DNA of 37,749 nucleotides, from assembly GCA_903822015.1 (NCBI GenBank), contig CAIJNQ010000128.1, positions 1 through 37,749 on the forward strand, written 5' to 3'. The position numbers and the translations under genes were made by a program. Positions 18,191 to 27,489 of this stretch are shown one piece after another (position 1 is the first letter of the stretch; every line of letters starts with the position of its first letter). A model generated the notes under the pieces. That model was not told the origin of the DNA and ran no database searches. It saw only the letters and a program-made list of their open reading frames with translations. Source of the stretch: an uncultured Verrucomicrobia subdivision 3 bacterium (GTDB lineage: Bacteria; Verrucomicrobiota; Verrucomicrobiia; Limisphaerales; UBA11358).

Positions 18191-19237
18191 ATCCGGCAGG
18201 AACTCCAGAATGCGCGCCAGGGCCCGCTCGTTGCCGAAAAAGTTCTCGCGCAAAATGGTTTCGCGATACCGGTCCAGCCGATCCAGAAAATGCTTCATCG
18301 GCACCTTGAAATCCCGCAGGTCATCGCACATCACGCCGTAGCCGAGCGCATTGAGGTACCAGGCATTAAGCCACTGCTCGAACTGCCAGGCCACCGGCAG
18401 CGAAAACACCGGCTTGCCGAGATACAACGCCTCGCTCATCAGGGTGTAGCCGCCGTTAGTGAGGATCCACGACGCCCCGCCGACCTCCTGGATGAACCGT
18501 TCGTCCGAGCGTGGATAATAGCTGATGTTGCCGTCCGTACCCGCATGCTCCTCGTACGCGAAGACCTTGAAATGAAATGGCAATTCCTTGAGCAGCTCCG
18601 GCAACCGTGTGAACGAACTGCTCGTTTGATACACCACCACGTAGCCGTCGTCGCGCGGGGCGAGGTTCAAGACTTTCTCGCGGAGAATGGGCGGAAAGAA
18701 CTCGACATTCGCGCCAGGCGGCAGGGGCGGATAATAAAACGACGTGGCGAAATGGGCCTCCGTATGATAGTCGGTGAGCCAGACGACGGAGCGCGCGGCC
18801 AGCGCCGGGATCCGCTGGTCCAGCGGCAGCGCCGGCCGTGAAAAGGGAATGACGCCCTGATGATCAAGACTGAGGCAGCGCAGGCCGGCCAGTTCGGCGG
18901 CCCGGGGCAGGAACGGCTCGAAGTCGGTGATGGCCAGATGCGGCTGCCAGTCTTCAATCAGCTGCCGGATTTCGCGGATAATCCGGCCGCGTTGCCGGAT
19001 CAGCGGCAGGTTGCCCCAGAAACTGGCCACGAGTTCCACGCGGTTGTTGCGATACACAAAGGTGAACCCGGGGATCTCCCGCACCTCCGGCAGGAGAGGT
19101 TGCAAAACCTTGAAGGCCTTGTGACTGGCGAGAATTTTGACTTCATGGCCGAGGCGGATGAGCGCCCGGCACAGGGTGATGACCCGCGAGGAATGTCCCT
19201 GGCCTTCGCCGCAACAGCTATAGAGGATGCGCGCCAT
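18110..19237 (-). CDS. Glycosyltransferase-like protein (GT-B type, MJ1255-like)
   Basis: MARILYSCCGEGQGHSSRVITLCRALIRLGHEVKILAS ... ASWILTNGGYTLMSEALYLGKPVFSLPVAWQFEQWLNAWYLNALGYG. Confidence 0.85.
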   Translation of the reverse strand: MARILYSCCGEGQGHSSRVITLCRALIRLGHEVKILASHKAFKVLQPLLPEVREIPGFTFVYRNNRVELVASFWGNLPLIRQRGRIIREIRQLIEDWQPHLAITDFEPFLPRAAELAGLRCLSLDHQGVIPFSRPALPLDQRIPALAARSVVWLTDYHTEAHFATSFYYPPLPPGANVEFFPPILREKVLNLAPRDDGYVVVYQTSSSFTRLPELLKELPFHFKVFAYEEHAGTDGNISYYPRSDERFIQEVGGASWILTNGGYTLMSEALYLGKPVFSLPVAWQFEQWLNAWYLNALGYGVMCDDLRDFKVPMKHFLDRLDRYRETILRENFFGNERALARILEFLPDSKSVGSPPPAPAILPLMPSASGSHDR

Positions 19238-19489
19238 CTCGCCGCCCATTTTCAGCCAATCGCGGACCGGAAGCAAATGACAGTTCGGTGACAAATGAGC
19301 GGCAAACATTCCCGTGGCATCGCAACGGCCAGTTACCGCATCAGATTAGTGCGGGGAAAACTCCGGCGCAGCAACGGGTAGAACGCACTGATGAAAAAAA
19401 CCAAATCACACGGGCCCTTACGAAGCGGGAACCACATCCGGGCGACCGGCCGCCGGGCATCGGCAGCATTGTAAAAATGGAAAAGGCCA

Positions 19490-20134
19490 TCAATCCGGCG
19501 AAATTACGTAGAACTTACCGTCGCCATTCACCACGACGTCCAGGCCGGCATAGATTTTATCCGGGGTAACCAGCCCGACGGGGAACTGCTTCAATTGATC
19601 CAGCTGCGTTTGCAACTCGGGAATGCTGTTGAATTTTCGCTGCACCACCACGCGTTCGGCCACGTCCCGGCGGAGGCGGTTTTCCAACTGCGCATAATCT
19701 TTGCCGGCCTGAACCAGGTTGGTATTGGCGAGGGCCAGACTGGCCTCGGTCTGGGCGTTCCGGCTGGTGAGCGCGGCCAGCTGGTTGGTCAAATCCAAGG
19801 CGTTCCGGCCCAAGGCCTGATTTTGCGCGGCGGACTCCGCAACCTGCCGGCTGAGGTTGGTGATCTGCTCCGTCTGGAGGGCAAGGTTGGATTGGGCTTC
19901 CGTCAACTGGTTAGAAAACACCACGGATGTTTCGGCCAGCGCGTTGGACAGGGTGAGGAGGTTGCCATCGCGGACGGAGATTTGCGCCTGCGCCGTGTCC
20001 AGCCGGTTGGAATAATCCGTAATCGCGGCGGCCGCGGTGTCCAACTGCGCCTGGTCGCTCCACCAGGTCGCGGCGAGACCGACGGCCAGAAGAAGGCTCA
20101 CGACCGCCAGGACGATAGATAAATATGATTTCAT
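19490..20134 (-). CDS. Exported/membrane-anchored coiled-coil hypothetical protein
   Basis: N-terminal TM MKSYLSIVLAVVSLLLAVGLAATWW followed by Asn/Gln/Ala/Leu-rich coiled coil. Confidence 0.75.
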   Translation of the reverse strand: MKSYLSIVLAVVSLLLAVGLAATWWSDQAQLDTAAAAITDYSNRLDTAQAQISVRDGNLLTLSNALAETSVVFSNQLTEAQSNLALQTEQITNLSRQVAESAAQNQALGRNALDLTNQLAALTSRNAQTEASLALANTNLVQAGKDYAQLENRLRRDVAERVVVQRKFNSIPELQTQLDQLKQFPVGLVTPDKIYAGLDVVVNGDGKFYVISPD

Positions 20135-20366
20135 AATTTTTTCAGGGCGCAGCGACCAGCCATGCCGACCGGCCCAGAATCACATTACCATATGCGGCCG
20201 GCGGGTAAAAAGGCAAGCAGACTACACTCCCGTCCGATCATGAAATGAAAACCGGCGGTCACGGTCAAGGCAGCGAAAGTGACATTCCGGTGACATTTTT
20301 CCGCAAGCGCCCCGCAGCCATTTCAAACCGGACCGGGCGAGTGAAGAAACCAGTTTAGGCACCTTT

Positions 20367-20768
20367 TCATTCCCAAACCCGGAAGGGCAAACCCGCCTGG
20401 TCCATGAACGCGTAACAGCGCGGACAGCGGCCCGGATGTCGCCAGTTCTCAACGAAATGTTTTGCCGAGACCGGACAGGCCGGCTTCAACTTCTGCCATT
20501 CGAATTGGCGCGGCGCGGCGCGCTGGGGAGCAAACAGGCTGTCCCGCAAAATCACAGGCGGGATTTCCGGCCGCACGAAGGCGGAAAAATTCCGGGCGAA
20601 ATCCCGGTGCCCGGCCAGACGGCGGACCCGCGTGAACACGTCGTACAACTCCCGGCATTCGCGGCAGAGGATGGTCTGCACGTCACAATGCAAACCGCTG
20701 TCCGGACCGCCGGAAAGGTCGGCATGATACTGGCATTGCGTGCATTGAAAGTGATAGGTCCGGCACAT
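20367..20768 (-). CDS. Hypothetical protein with multiple Cys-X2-Cys zinc-ribbon motifs
   Basis: CTQCQYH, CRECRE, CPRCYAF. Confidence 0.7.
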   Translation of the reverse strand: MCRTYHFQCTQCQYHADLSGGPDSGLHCDVQTILCRECRELYDVFTRVRRLAGHRDFARNFSAFVRPEIPPVILRDSLFAPQRAAPRQFEWQKLKPACPVSAKHFVENWRHPGRCPRCYAFMDQAGLPFRVWE

Positions 20769-20950
20769 GCATAACCAATCTCGCCGGAGGGACAGACATT
20801 TTCAAGGCGCGCTGCGGCCATTCGCCGCCGATTCGCGCTCACCCCCTCCATGTCATCCGGTTTACAGGGGGATGAGAATTCCATCCGGATTTGCGGCAAA
20901 GCCACATTGGCATTTAGGATCTAATCACCTAACCCGAAACGGAACCGGGC

Positions 20951-21400
20951 ATGGGTTATGCTTTTTATCAAAATGTGAGTTCAACCATGACATGGGGTGG
21001 TTTGACCAGAGATGACCGGCTAACGCATATCTGGTCGCTGCTGGTGCACTCGGCCCATGCCCGCAGGGGATTGACTTATGCCATGCTGGAACAGCTCATA
21101 GGCGTCCCCGAACGAGCCATCGGGTGCTGGCTGACTCCGATCCAGGACTATTGTAATTTTCATAATCTGCCGCCCCTGACGTTACTGGTGGCGAATGATG
21201 CCGATGATCCGCTCATCGGAGATTTCACCGAGGCCGATGTTTTCGGGGAACGGGCGCGCATTTATTTGTTTGACTGGCTGGGCCGGAAAACCCCAACACC
21301 GGAGGACTTCCGACGGACGACCAACCAGGATGCCGGGGAGATGCCGTGGTATCATAGCTGGCAACCCTGGGCGGATTTGCGGCAATACGCAGCGATGTGA
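20951..21400 (+). CDS. Small protein resembling a standalone MGMT-like winged-helix domain
   Basis: RRGLTYAMLEQLIGVPERAIGCWLTPIQDYCNFHNLPPLTLLVAN resembles the 'LT/YxELA..IG...R.VG..L.PIQ.YC...LPPLT.LVV' pattern; probable start MTWGGL near 20987. Confidence 0.6.
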   Translation: MGYAFYQNVSSTMTWGGLTRDDRLTHIWSLLVHSAHARRGLTYAMLEQLIGVPERAIGCWLTPIQDYCNFHNLPPLTLLVANDADDPLIGDFTEADVFGERARIYLFDWLGRKTPTPEDFRRTTNQDAGEMPWYHSWQPWADLRQYAAM

Positions 21401-21566
21401 TCCGGCCTGCCCGGGCGCACCACGGCCAAGGGATGAAAACTCCGGCAATGGTACCGACGGCGGCTGCAGCCGGGAGATTCACCGGCAAGGCGGAGCCGGC
21501 GCGGGGCGAGGTTAAAACAATGATTGCTTTATTAAAAAATAAGGAGAACTTGAACAGGTCGCAAGC

Positions 21567-21995
21567 ATGGGTGAATTATTTCAAGTGGTATACACGAGCA
21601 CGGCCGCTGAATCGTTCAGCCGGGCGGAGTTGCTGGACATGCTCAAGGGCAGTGTCCAGCGGAACTCGAAGGCGGGGATCACCGGGTTGCTGCTCTACCA
21701 GGATCGCACCTTCATGCAGGCGCTCGAAGGCGAAAAGGCGGTGGTGACCACGTTGTACGAGAAGATCAGCCACGATCCGCGGCACCGCAACGTCATCCCC
21801 CTGCTGCAAGGCCCCATAGCGGAGCGGCATTTTCCGAATTCGGCGATGGCCTTCCGCGATCTGGAGACGCCGGAGCTCAAGAAACTACCGGGCTACAGCG
21901 AATTTTTGAACACGCCCCTGAGCGGGGAACAGTTTAAAAAAAACCTGCCCCTGTGCGAAAAGTTGCTGTTGCTGTTCAAGCAGAACATCCGCTGA
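21567..21995 (+). CDS. BLUF-domain blue-light sensor protein
   Basis: VVYTSTA, RNSKAGITGLLLYQDRTFMQALEGEKAVVTTLYEKISHDPRHRNVIPLLQGPIAERHFPNSAMAF; AAGGAG upstream. Confidence 0.92.
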   Translation: MGELFQVVYTSTAAESFSRAELLDMLKGSVQRNSKAGITGLLLYQDRTFMQALEGEKAVVTTLYEKISHDPRHRNVIPLLQGPIAERHFPNSAMAFRDLETPELKKLPGYSEFLNTPLSGEQFKKNLPLCEKLLLLFKQNIR

Positions 21996-22156
21996 AAGAC
22001 TTCCGATACGAAGCCCCGGCAAAATTCCGCCCCGATGCCCCTTGATCCCTGGAGGAGGCGCGGCTTCACGGCGGGATAAGATGCCGGCGGACTTCAATTG
22101 GTTTGACCCGGCGGCCGGTTTTTTTCATATCATGGGAAATCACTTTTGTGAAATAA

Positions 22157-22816
22157 TTGAAAACGACAATCGTCAGCGCATTCATCCTGCTCGTCCTGTT
22201 CATGGCCCATCCGGCCGCCGCCCAGACCGGGGCCGATCCCATCATCGCCCAGGGCAATGGATTGGTCATCAAACGAAGCCAGCTGGAGGAAATCATCGGC
22301 GCCATCAAGCGGGCCAGCCTGATAAACCATGAAGCAATCACGCCGGAAAAATTAAAGGCCATTGAAAACCAGACGCTGAAGCGGATGATCCAGGTCAGGA
22401 TCCTGTTGAGCATGGCCACCGACGCGGACAAGGCGAACGGCCAGACCAATGCCAGGCAACAACTGGCCGCCCTGCTGGCCCGCGCGGGTTCCCAAGAGGA
22501 GTTTGACAACAAACTGAAATCCGTGGGCATGACCCCGGAAGGTTTGCAAACCAAAATCCTGCAAGAAGCGACGGCGACGGCGACGCTGACCCGCAAATTG
22601 GGCGTGACCATCTCCGAGGCGGAGGCCAGGCAATATTATGACCACCATCCGGAAAGTTTCACCGCGAACGGCGGCCCGCCGGTTGAATTCAAGAGTGCGG
22701 AAACCAAGATCAAAGATTTTTTGATCCGGCAAAAGACGGAAGAACAGAGTGCGGGATATCTGGAAAAATTGTACCGCGCCGCGAATGTTCAAATACTGGA
22801 CCCCGCTTTGCGGTGA
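22157..22816 (+). CDS. Exported SurA N-terminal-like protein (PPIase/chaperone family without obvious PPIase domain)
   Basis: TTG start, signal peptide, LEEIIGAIKRASLINHEAITPEKLKAIENQTLKRMIQVRILL, ISEAEARQYYDHHPESF. Confidence 0.75.
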   Translation: MKTTIVSAFILLVLFMAHPAAAQTGADPIIAQGNGLVIKRSQLEEIIGAIKRASLINHEAITPEKLKAIENQTLKRMIQVRILLSMATDADKANGQTNARQQLAALLARAGSQEEFDNKLKSVGMTPEGLQTKILQEATATATLTRKLGVTISEAEARQYYDHHPESFTANGGPPVEFKSAETKIKDFLIRQKTEEQSAGYLEKLYRAANVQILDPALR

Positions 22817-22859
22817 TCCGGCGCCCCGACGGAACCCCTTAATTTGCCATGGGGTTAAA

Positions 22860-23555
22860 TCAACTCCCGGCCATGGGCTCGCGCCGACCAGCGGACCAGC
22901 CTTTGCGAAGCAGGTTCAGGGTGCGTTTCAGCAAAGGCGATGCGGGAGGGGAGGCCGTTTTGGCAGGGCTGCCAGCCTCCGGCTTTTCCGCCAACCGCTT
23001 TGCCCGGCGACGGGGATGGGTGCCGGGAGATTGATTGGTGGCCGGACACCGGATCCGCTCCGCCATGCGATCCAGATTGCAACTTTTCAGCAGGTAGTCC
23101 GACGCGCCGTCACTCAACGCCCGATCCCGCCATTCCGGATTAAAGCAGGTGGTGAACATGAGGACGCGGGTGGAACGGGTGAGCGACTTGATAGGCCGCA
23201 CGGCGTCCAAACCGTTGCGATCACCCATCTGAACGTCCAGCAGGATGACATCGGGTCCGGGTTTGCTGGCGAGTTCACTCAATAAAGCGTCCGGCGAGGA
23301 AAAGTGCCGGGCACATTGGATGCCCTGGTAGTGGCCCAAGGCTTCGGCGACCAGCGCTCGCACGGAGTCATTATCGTCCACCAGCCACACTTTTACCGGA
23401 ACAGCAGAGCTGGCGGTGGTTTCATTCAAAGGCAACCCGGCGGGGCCGGATTGGTCAGGCACGTTAAGCACAGGTTTAACGTAGCTTGACCAATGCCAAC
23501 CTGCCGATCGCGCGGCCGACCATCCGCCGACCATGAGAAACACCAGATAGTACAA
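22860..23555 (-). CDS. Response regulator receiver-domain protein
   Basis: VKVWLVDDNDSVRALVAEAL ... PDVILLDVQMGDRNGLDAV ... RVLMFTT ... ALSDGASDYLLKS; no HTH recognised; start uncertain. Confidence 0.85.
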   Translation of the reverse strand: MYYLVFLMVGGWSAARSAGWHWSSYVKPVLNVPDQSGPAGLPLNETTASSAVPVKVWLVDDNDSVRALVAEALGHYQGIQCARHFSSPDALLSELASKPGPDVILLDVQMGDRNGLDAVRPIKSLTRSTRVLMFTTCFNPEWRDRALSDGASDYLLKSCNLDRMAERIRCPATNQSPGTHPRRRAKRLAEKPEAGSPAKTASPPASPLLKRTLNLLRKGWSAGRREPMAGS

Positions 23556-23707
23556 GGGTATTCGGCATTATATTCTGATTAGCGACCAGCCGACGACGAC
23601 GGATTCCGCGCCAGACCGGTGACGGATTCTATTCAGGGTGAAAAATAACCAACAAGCGATGGCCGGCGTTTCCGGAGACGTGAAGAATACCATTCCCTCC
23701 CGCAAAG

Positions 23708-23971
23708 CTAGCGAGCCGACATCGAATCGTAAGGAAGTGAAGCCGCCGGCCCATGACCCGTGGCACAAGCTGCGATCAAACCCGCGATCACCGCACCGTA
23801 AAAGACGGGGTGATTCCCGGGCGTGAAAGATTTCTCCGCAGCGTCTCGATCCTCGTTCTGTTGTTGCATCCAGGCGGCGCGATCGCCGGCGGGCGGGGTC
23901 AAAGAGGCACAGCCGCCGCCCGCCAGGGCCAGGACAATGACCAGATTCAATACCGGCGTCAGCGGTTTCAT
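23708..23971 (-). CDS. Small lipoprotein
   Basis: MKPLTPVLNLVIVLALAGGGCASLTPPAGDRAAW lipobox. Confidence 0.65.
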   Translation of the reverse strand: MKPLTPVLNLVIVLALAGGGCASLTPPAGDRAAWMQQQNEDRDAAEKSFTPGNHPVFYGAVIAGLIAACATGHGPAASLPYDSMSAR

Positions 23972-24135
23972 GGATTTCAAACGAGTAAAATATTTTGAGT
24001 CCGGATTCGCTTCCAATGAACTGACGAAGGTTCGGTGTGTAAAATTCACGTAAATTGGGAAAATTCAGGTCCGCGACCGGCGAAAAGTTTGTCAAGGCTG
24101 CGGGATTGGTTTAAACCGTCCGGGTGTATCGAAAA

Positions 24136-25182
24136 ATGCTGTCTTGGTTGCTGTTGGGGGTCCTGGTCGGCTTGAGCACCACGGGTTGCGGCACGTACAT
24201 GGCGCATCGCCTGGCGCAAGCCCCGAACACGTATCCCGATTGGTTTGCGCCCGAAGCGCCGGTGTTATTGGGGTTCAGCTCAAAATTTCTCACCAACTTC
24301 CCGAAACAATTTGTCGAGGTCGGGCCGCCGGACGCAAAGCTGTGTTACCGCATCCTGGAGCCGGCGGATTATCAACTGGAAGTCGCTGCCACCAACTGGC
24401 TGGAGCATGGCCGGACCGAGACCGAATTTGATTTTCACGCAAACCTGCCCGGCCCGGCCAACCGCTGGACAACGGCACCTCGCGGAACAGTGGTGTTGCT
24501 ACACGGCTACGGGTTGGCCCAATTTTCCATGGCACCCTGGGCATTGCGTCTGGCCGGGGAGGGGTGGCGCTGTGTGCTGATCGACCTGCGGGGGCACGGC
24601 AAATCCACCGGGAAACACATTTATTACGGCATCCATGAGGCGCGGGACTTGAGCCAGCTGCTGGATCAACTCGGGCAGGACGGCCGGTTAAAGCAACCGG
24701 TGGCGGCCATGGGCGAATCCTATGGCGCGGTGATGGCCCTGCGGTGGGCGATGTTGGATCCGCGCGTCGGGCCGGTGGTGGCGATCGCCCCGTATGCGAG
24801 TTTATCCAACGCGGTCATGAACCTGCGGGAGGAATATGCCGACTGGATGCCAAAATTCATTTTGCGGGCGGGCTTGAAGAAACTCCCGGGGGTGCTGGGG
24901 GTACCGGCCGGTGAACTGGATACCACCATGGCATTGACCAGAAAACCAATCCGGGCGTTTTTTGTGGCGGGAGGGAAAGATAAGATCATGCCGGAAGCGG
25001 AGGTTGAACAGCTTCAGAAAATGGCCGCGCCGGGGAGCGAACTGGTTCTGGTGCCTGCCGCCACGCATGAAACGGTCACCTACCAGATGGCCGATCTGAC
25101 GCCATCCGTGCTGGCCTGGCTGACCAGCCAAAACGGTCCGGTGAAACCGGCCGGCACCAAGCCGGGGATCACCGCGCAATGA
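24136..25182 (+). CDS. Alpha/beta hydrolase lipoprotein
   Basis: LSTTGCGTYMAH lipobox; VVLLHGYG; MGESYGAVMALRWA; GGKDKIMPEAEV; THETV. Confidence 0.9.
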   Translation: MLSWLLLGVLVGLSTTGCGTYMAHRLAQAPNTYPDWFAPEAPVLLGFSSKFLTNFPKQFVEVGPPDAKLCYRILEPADYQLEVAATNWLEHGRTETEFDFHANLPGPANRWTTAPRGTVVLLHGYGLAQFSMAPWALRLAGEGWRCVLIDLRGHGKSTGKHIYYGIHEARDLSQLLDQLGQDGRLKQPVAAMGESYGAVMALRWAMLDPRVGPVVAIAPYASLSNAVMNLREEYADWMPKFILRAGLKKLPGVLGVPAGELDTTMALTRKPIRAFFVAGGKDKIMPEAEVEQLQKMAAPGSELVLVPAATHETVTYQMADLTPSVLAWLTSQNGPVKPAGTKPGITAQ

Positions 25183-25284
25183 CAGACAGCAGGTCAGGGC
25201 CGCCGGCGAGCATAGACATGGGTTATGCTCAGCCACACAACTTGGTATTTATGCCACGGACCCGACCTGTGCCATCTTCAGTGC

Positions 25285-26400
25285 ATGATGAATACAACCA
25301 TTCAAGACGTGACAACCCCGGCAAAGCCGGAGCCAAGCGGCCCGGTTCAACCGGCCCAACCGATGCAGCTCGGCATCGACAGTTTTGCCACGGCCTTCAC
25401 CCATGACGCCGCCGGCAGCGCCGCCAATCCCTCGGAAGCCATCCGCCACCTGGTGGACCGCATCGTCCAGGCCGAACAGGCCGGCCTCGATGTGTTCGGC
25501 ATCGGCGAGCATCATCGCAAAGAATTTCTTGATTCGGCGCCGCCGGTGATTCTCGCGGCGGCGGCCACGCGGACGAAGCGCATCCGTCTCACCAGCGCGG
25601 TGACGGTGCTAAGCGCGGCTGATCCGGTGCGCGTGTTCCAGGAGTTCGCCACGCTGGACCTGCTTACGCAGGGGCGGGCGGAGATGGTGGTCGGGCGCGG
25701 GTCGTTCATTGAATCGTTCCCGTTGTTCGGGCTGGACCTGGAAGATTACGACTCCCTGTTCGCCGAAAAACTTGAGCTGCTGCTCAAGATCCGGGAAAAC
25801 GAACACGTGCATTGGAAAGGAAAACATCGCGCGGCGCTGACGGGTCAGGGAGTTTATCCCCGGCCGTTTCAGAATCCGCTGCCGGTCTGGCTGGGGGTGG
25901 GGGGGACCCCGCATTCCTTCGCCCGCGCCGGGGCCCTGGGACTGCCATTGATGGTTGCCATCATCGGCGGCGAAACCCGGCGCTTCCGGCCACTGGTGGA
26001 GGGCTACCGGCAGATGGGCCGGCGGGCGGGATTTACCGCGGAACAGCTCAAGGTGGGCGTGCATGCCCTGGGATATGTGGCCGACACAACCGAGCAGGCC
26101 GTGGAAGAGTTTTACCCCGGCTACGCCCGGGCGTTCACGGAAGTGGGCAAGGAACGGGGCTGGCCGCCGGTGACGCGGGCCCAATTCGATGCGCTGCTCG
26201 GCCGGCACGGAGCCCTGCTCGTAGGGAGCCCGGAACGGGTTGCGGAGAAGATACTGGAGCATAGCGAGGCCCTGGGCGGCCTATCGCGGATCAGCTTCCA
26301 GATGGATGTGGCCGCACTGCCGCACGCCAAGCTCATGCACGCCATCGAGCTGCTGGGCACCCGGGTCGCGCCCCTGATACGCGCCGCCGCCAAGGGCTGA
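25285..26400 (+). CDS. LLM-class flavin-dependent oxidoreductase
   Basis: AEQAGLDVFGIGEHHRKEFLDSAPPVILAAAATRTKRIRLTSAVTVLSAADPVRVFQEFATLDLLTQGRAEMVVGRGSF. Confidence 0.93.
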   Translation: MMNTTIQDVTTPAKPEPSGPVQPAQPMQLGIDSFATAFTHDAAGSAANPSEAIRHLVDRIVQAEQAGLDVFGIGEHHRKEFLDSAPPVILAAAATRTKRIRLTSAVTVLSAADPVRVFQEFATLDLLTQGRAEMVVGRGSFIESFPLFGLDLEDYDSLFAEKLELLLKIRENEHVHWKGKHRAALTGQGVYPRPFQNPLPVWLGVGGTPHSFARAGALGLPLMVAIIGGETRRFRPLVEGYRQMGRRAGFTAEQLKVGVHALGYVADTTEQAVEEFYPGYARAFTEVGKERGWPPVTRAQFDALLGRHGALLVGSPERVAEKILEHSEALGGLSRISFQMDVAALPHAKLMHAIELLGTRVAPLIRAAAKG

Positions 26401-26611
26401 TCCAGGATTCCGGCGGACGGACCATCAGGGCGGTGGGAGACCACCGCCCTGCCTTGGCGGGAGGATTGTAGGCTGGTAGAAATGCCCGACATCAGGAGCG
26501 GACGCAGAAATTGAATGGTCGTAGAAGACCCCATGGCGACCCAGCGGATCGATATGTATTCTTCAAGGCAGCATCGCCCGGGTCGTTAAGACGCCGGCAC
26601 AACAACTCATC

Positions 26612-26986
26612 ATGAAAAAAATCATCACGTCATTTTTTTGCGGTTTATCACTGTGGGCGGACGCGCAAACCAGCGGGGGCGGCGACCCGCCGGCGCCCGG
26701 TCCCGATAACAATCACAACTACGCAATACCCGGGGGCGGGGCATTTGTCACCCCGGGCAAAGGCTTCATCGCACCCGGCACGGGCAATCATGGTTTTGCC
26801 TCGCCCGGACAGACGAATGGCTTCAGCAGGCCAGGCAAAGGCTTTGTCGCGCCGGGTCACGGCTTCATTGCGCCACGTCAGACCAACGGGTTTGTTACTC
26901 CGGGCAATGGTTTCATCGCGCCCCGTCCCGGCAATGGCTTCGTCACACCGCGTCAACCGCCGACGAACTCGCCGCCCCAAACCTGA
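26612..26986 (+). CDS. Small exported Gly/Pro-rich tandem-repeat protein
   Basis: Short signal peptide then repeats GFVTPGKGFIAPGTGNHGFASPGQTNGFSRPGKGFVAPGHGFIAPRQTNGFVTPGNGFIAPRPGNGFVTP. Confidence 0.65.
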   Translation: MKKIITSFFCGLSLWADAQTSGGGDPPAPGPDNNHNYAIPGGGAFVTPGKGFIAPGTGNHGFASPGQTNGFSRPGKGFVAPGHGFIAPRQTNGFVTPGNGFIAPRPGNGFVTPRQPPTNSPPQT

Positions 26987-27489
26987 ACGTGAAGCCGCCG
27001 GGTGAATACCGGTTTTGATTTTTTGGGATGACAAAAGTGCAGCTAGGCCTGAACGGGTGGCCGATGGGTAAAACACCCCATACCAATCCCAACAGCTTGA
27101 GAGAAAAATGACGGTACCCGGTGGCGATCGTTTCTTCAGCGGACATCCCCTGTCCCACCTCCTTGTCGATTGCCGCCGGGCAAATCGTTGCCGATCAGGA
27201 GCGTTATCGGGCGCACCACCAACGTGGTAATTACCATGGCGACAACGCGCCGCAATATATCGAAACGCCGGCGCCGATGGGCAATTGGGAAGTACGGAGG
27301 TGTCGATGCCTTGAACGCCGCAACCGGTCACCGCATTCCCCATCCGGATTCCACTTCAATTCCCGTTCCCGAATTTTTGATTTGAGCATCCTCGCGGCGA
27401 CTCCGCCATCGGGGAAAATTGACACCTTGACGCGGTAATCAAAGCAACTTATCTATACCATCGACAATATATTTGGACCCAACGCAATC

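Noticed and set aside
20951-21995. Phage-defence island (winged-helix + BLUF + zinc ribbon)
   Set aside because: Orientation and spacing do not indicate one operon, and no nuclease, toxin or other effector is recognisable.
26648-27343. 231-aa minus-strand ORF opposite the Gly/Pro repeat gene
   Set aside because: Repetitive antisense translation without signal peptide or motif; the plus-strand ORF has a signal peptide and regular repeats.
27121-27438. 105-aa plus-strand ORF upstream of the LamG gene
   Set aside because: Composition is noise-like, multiple overlapping frames open, no motif.
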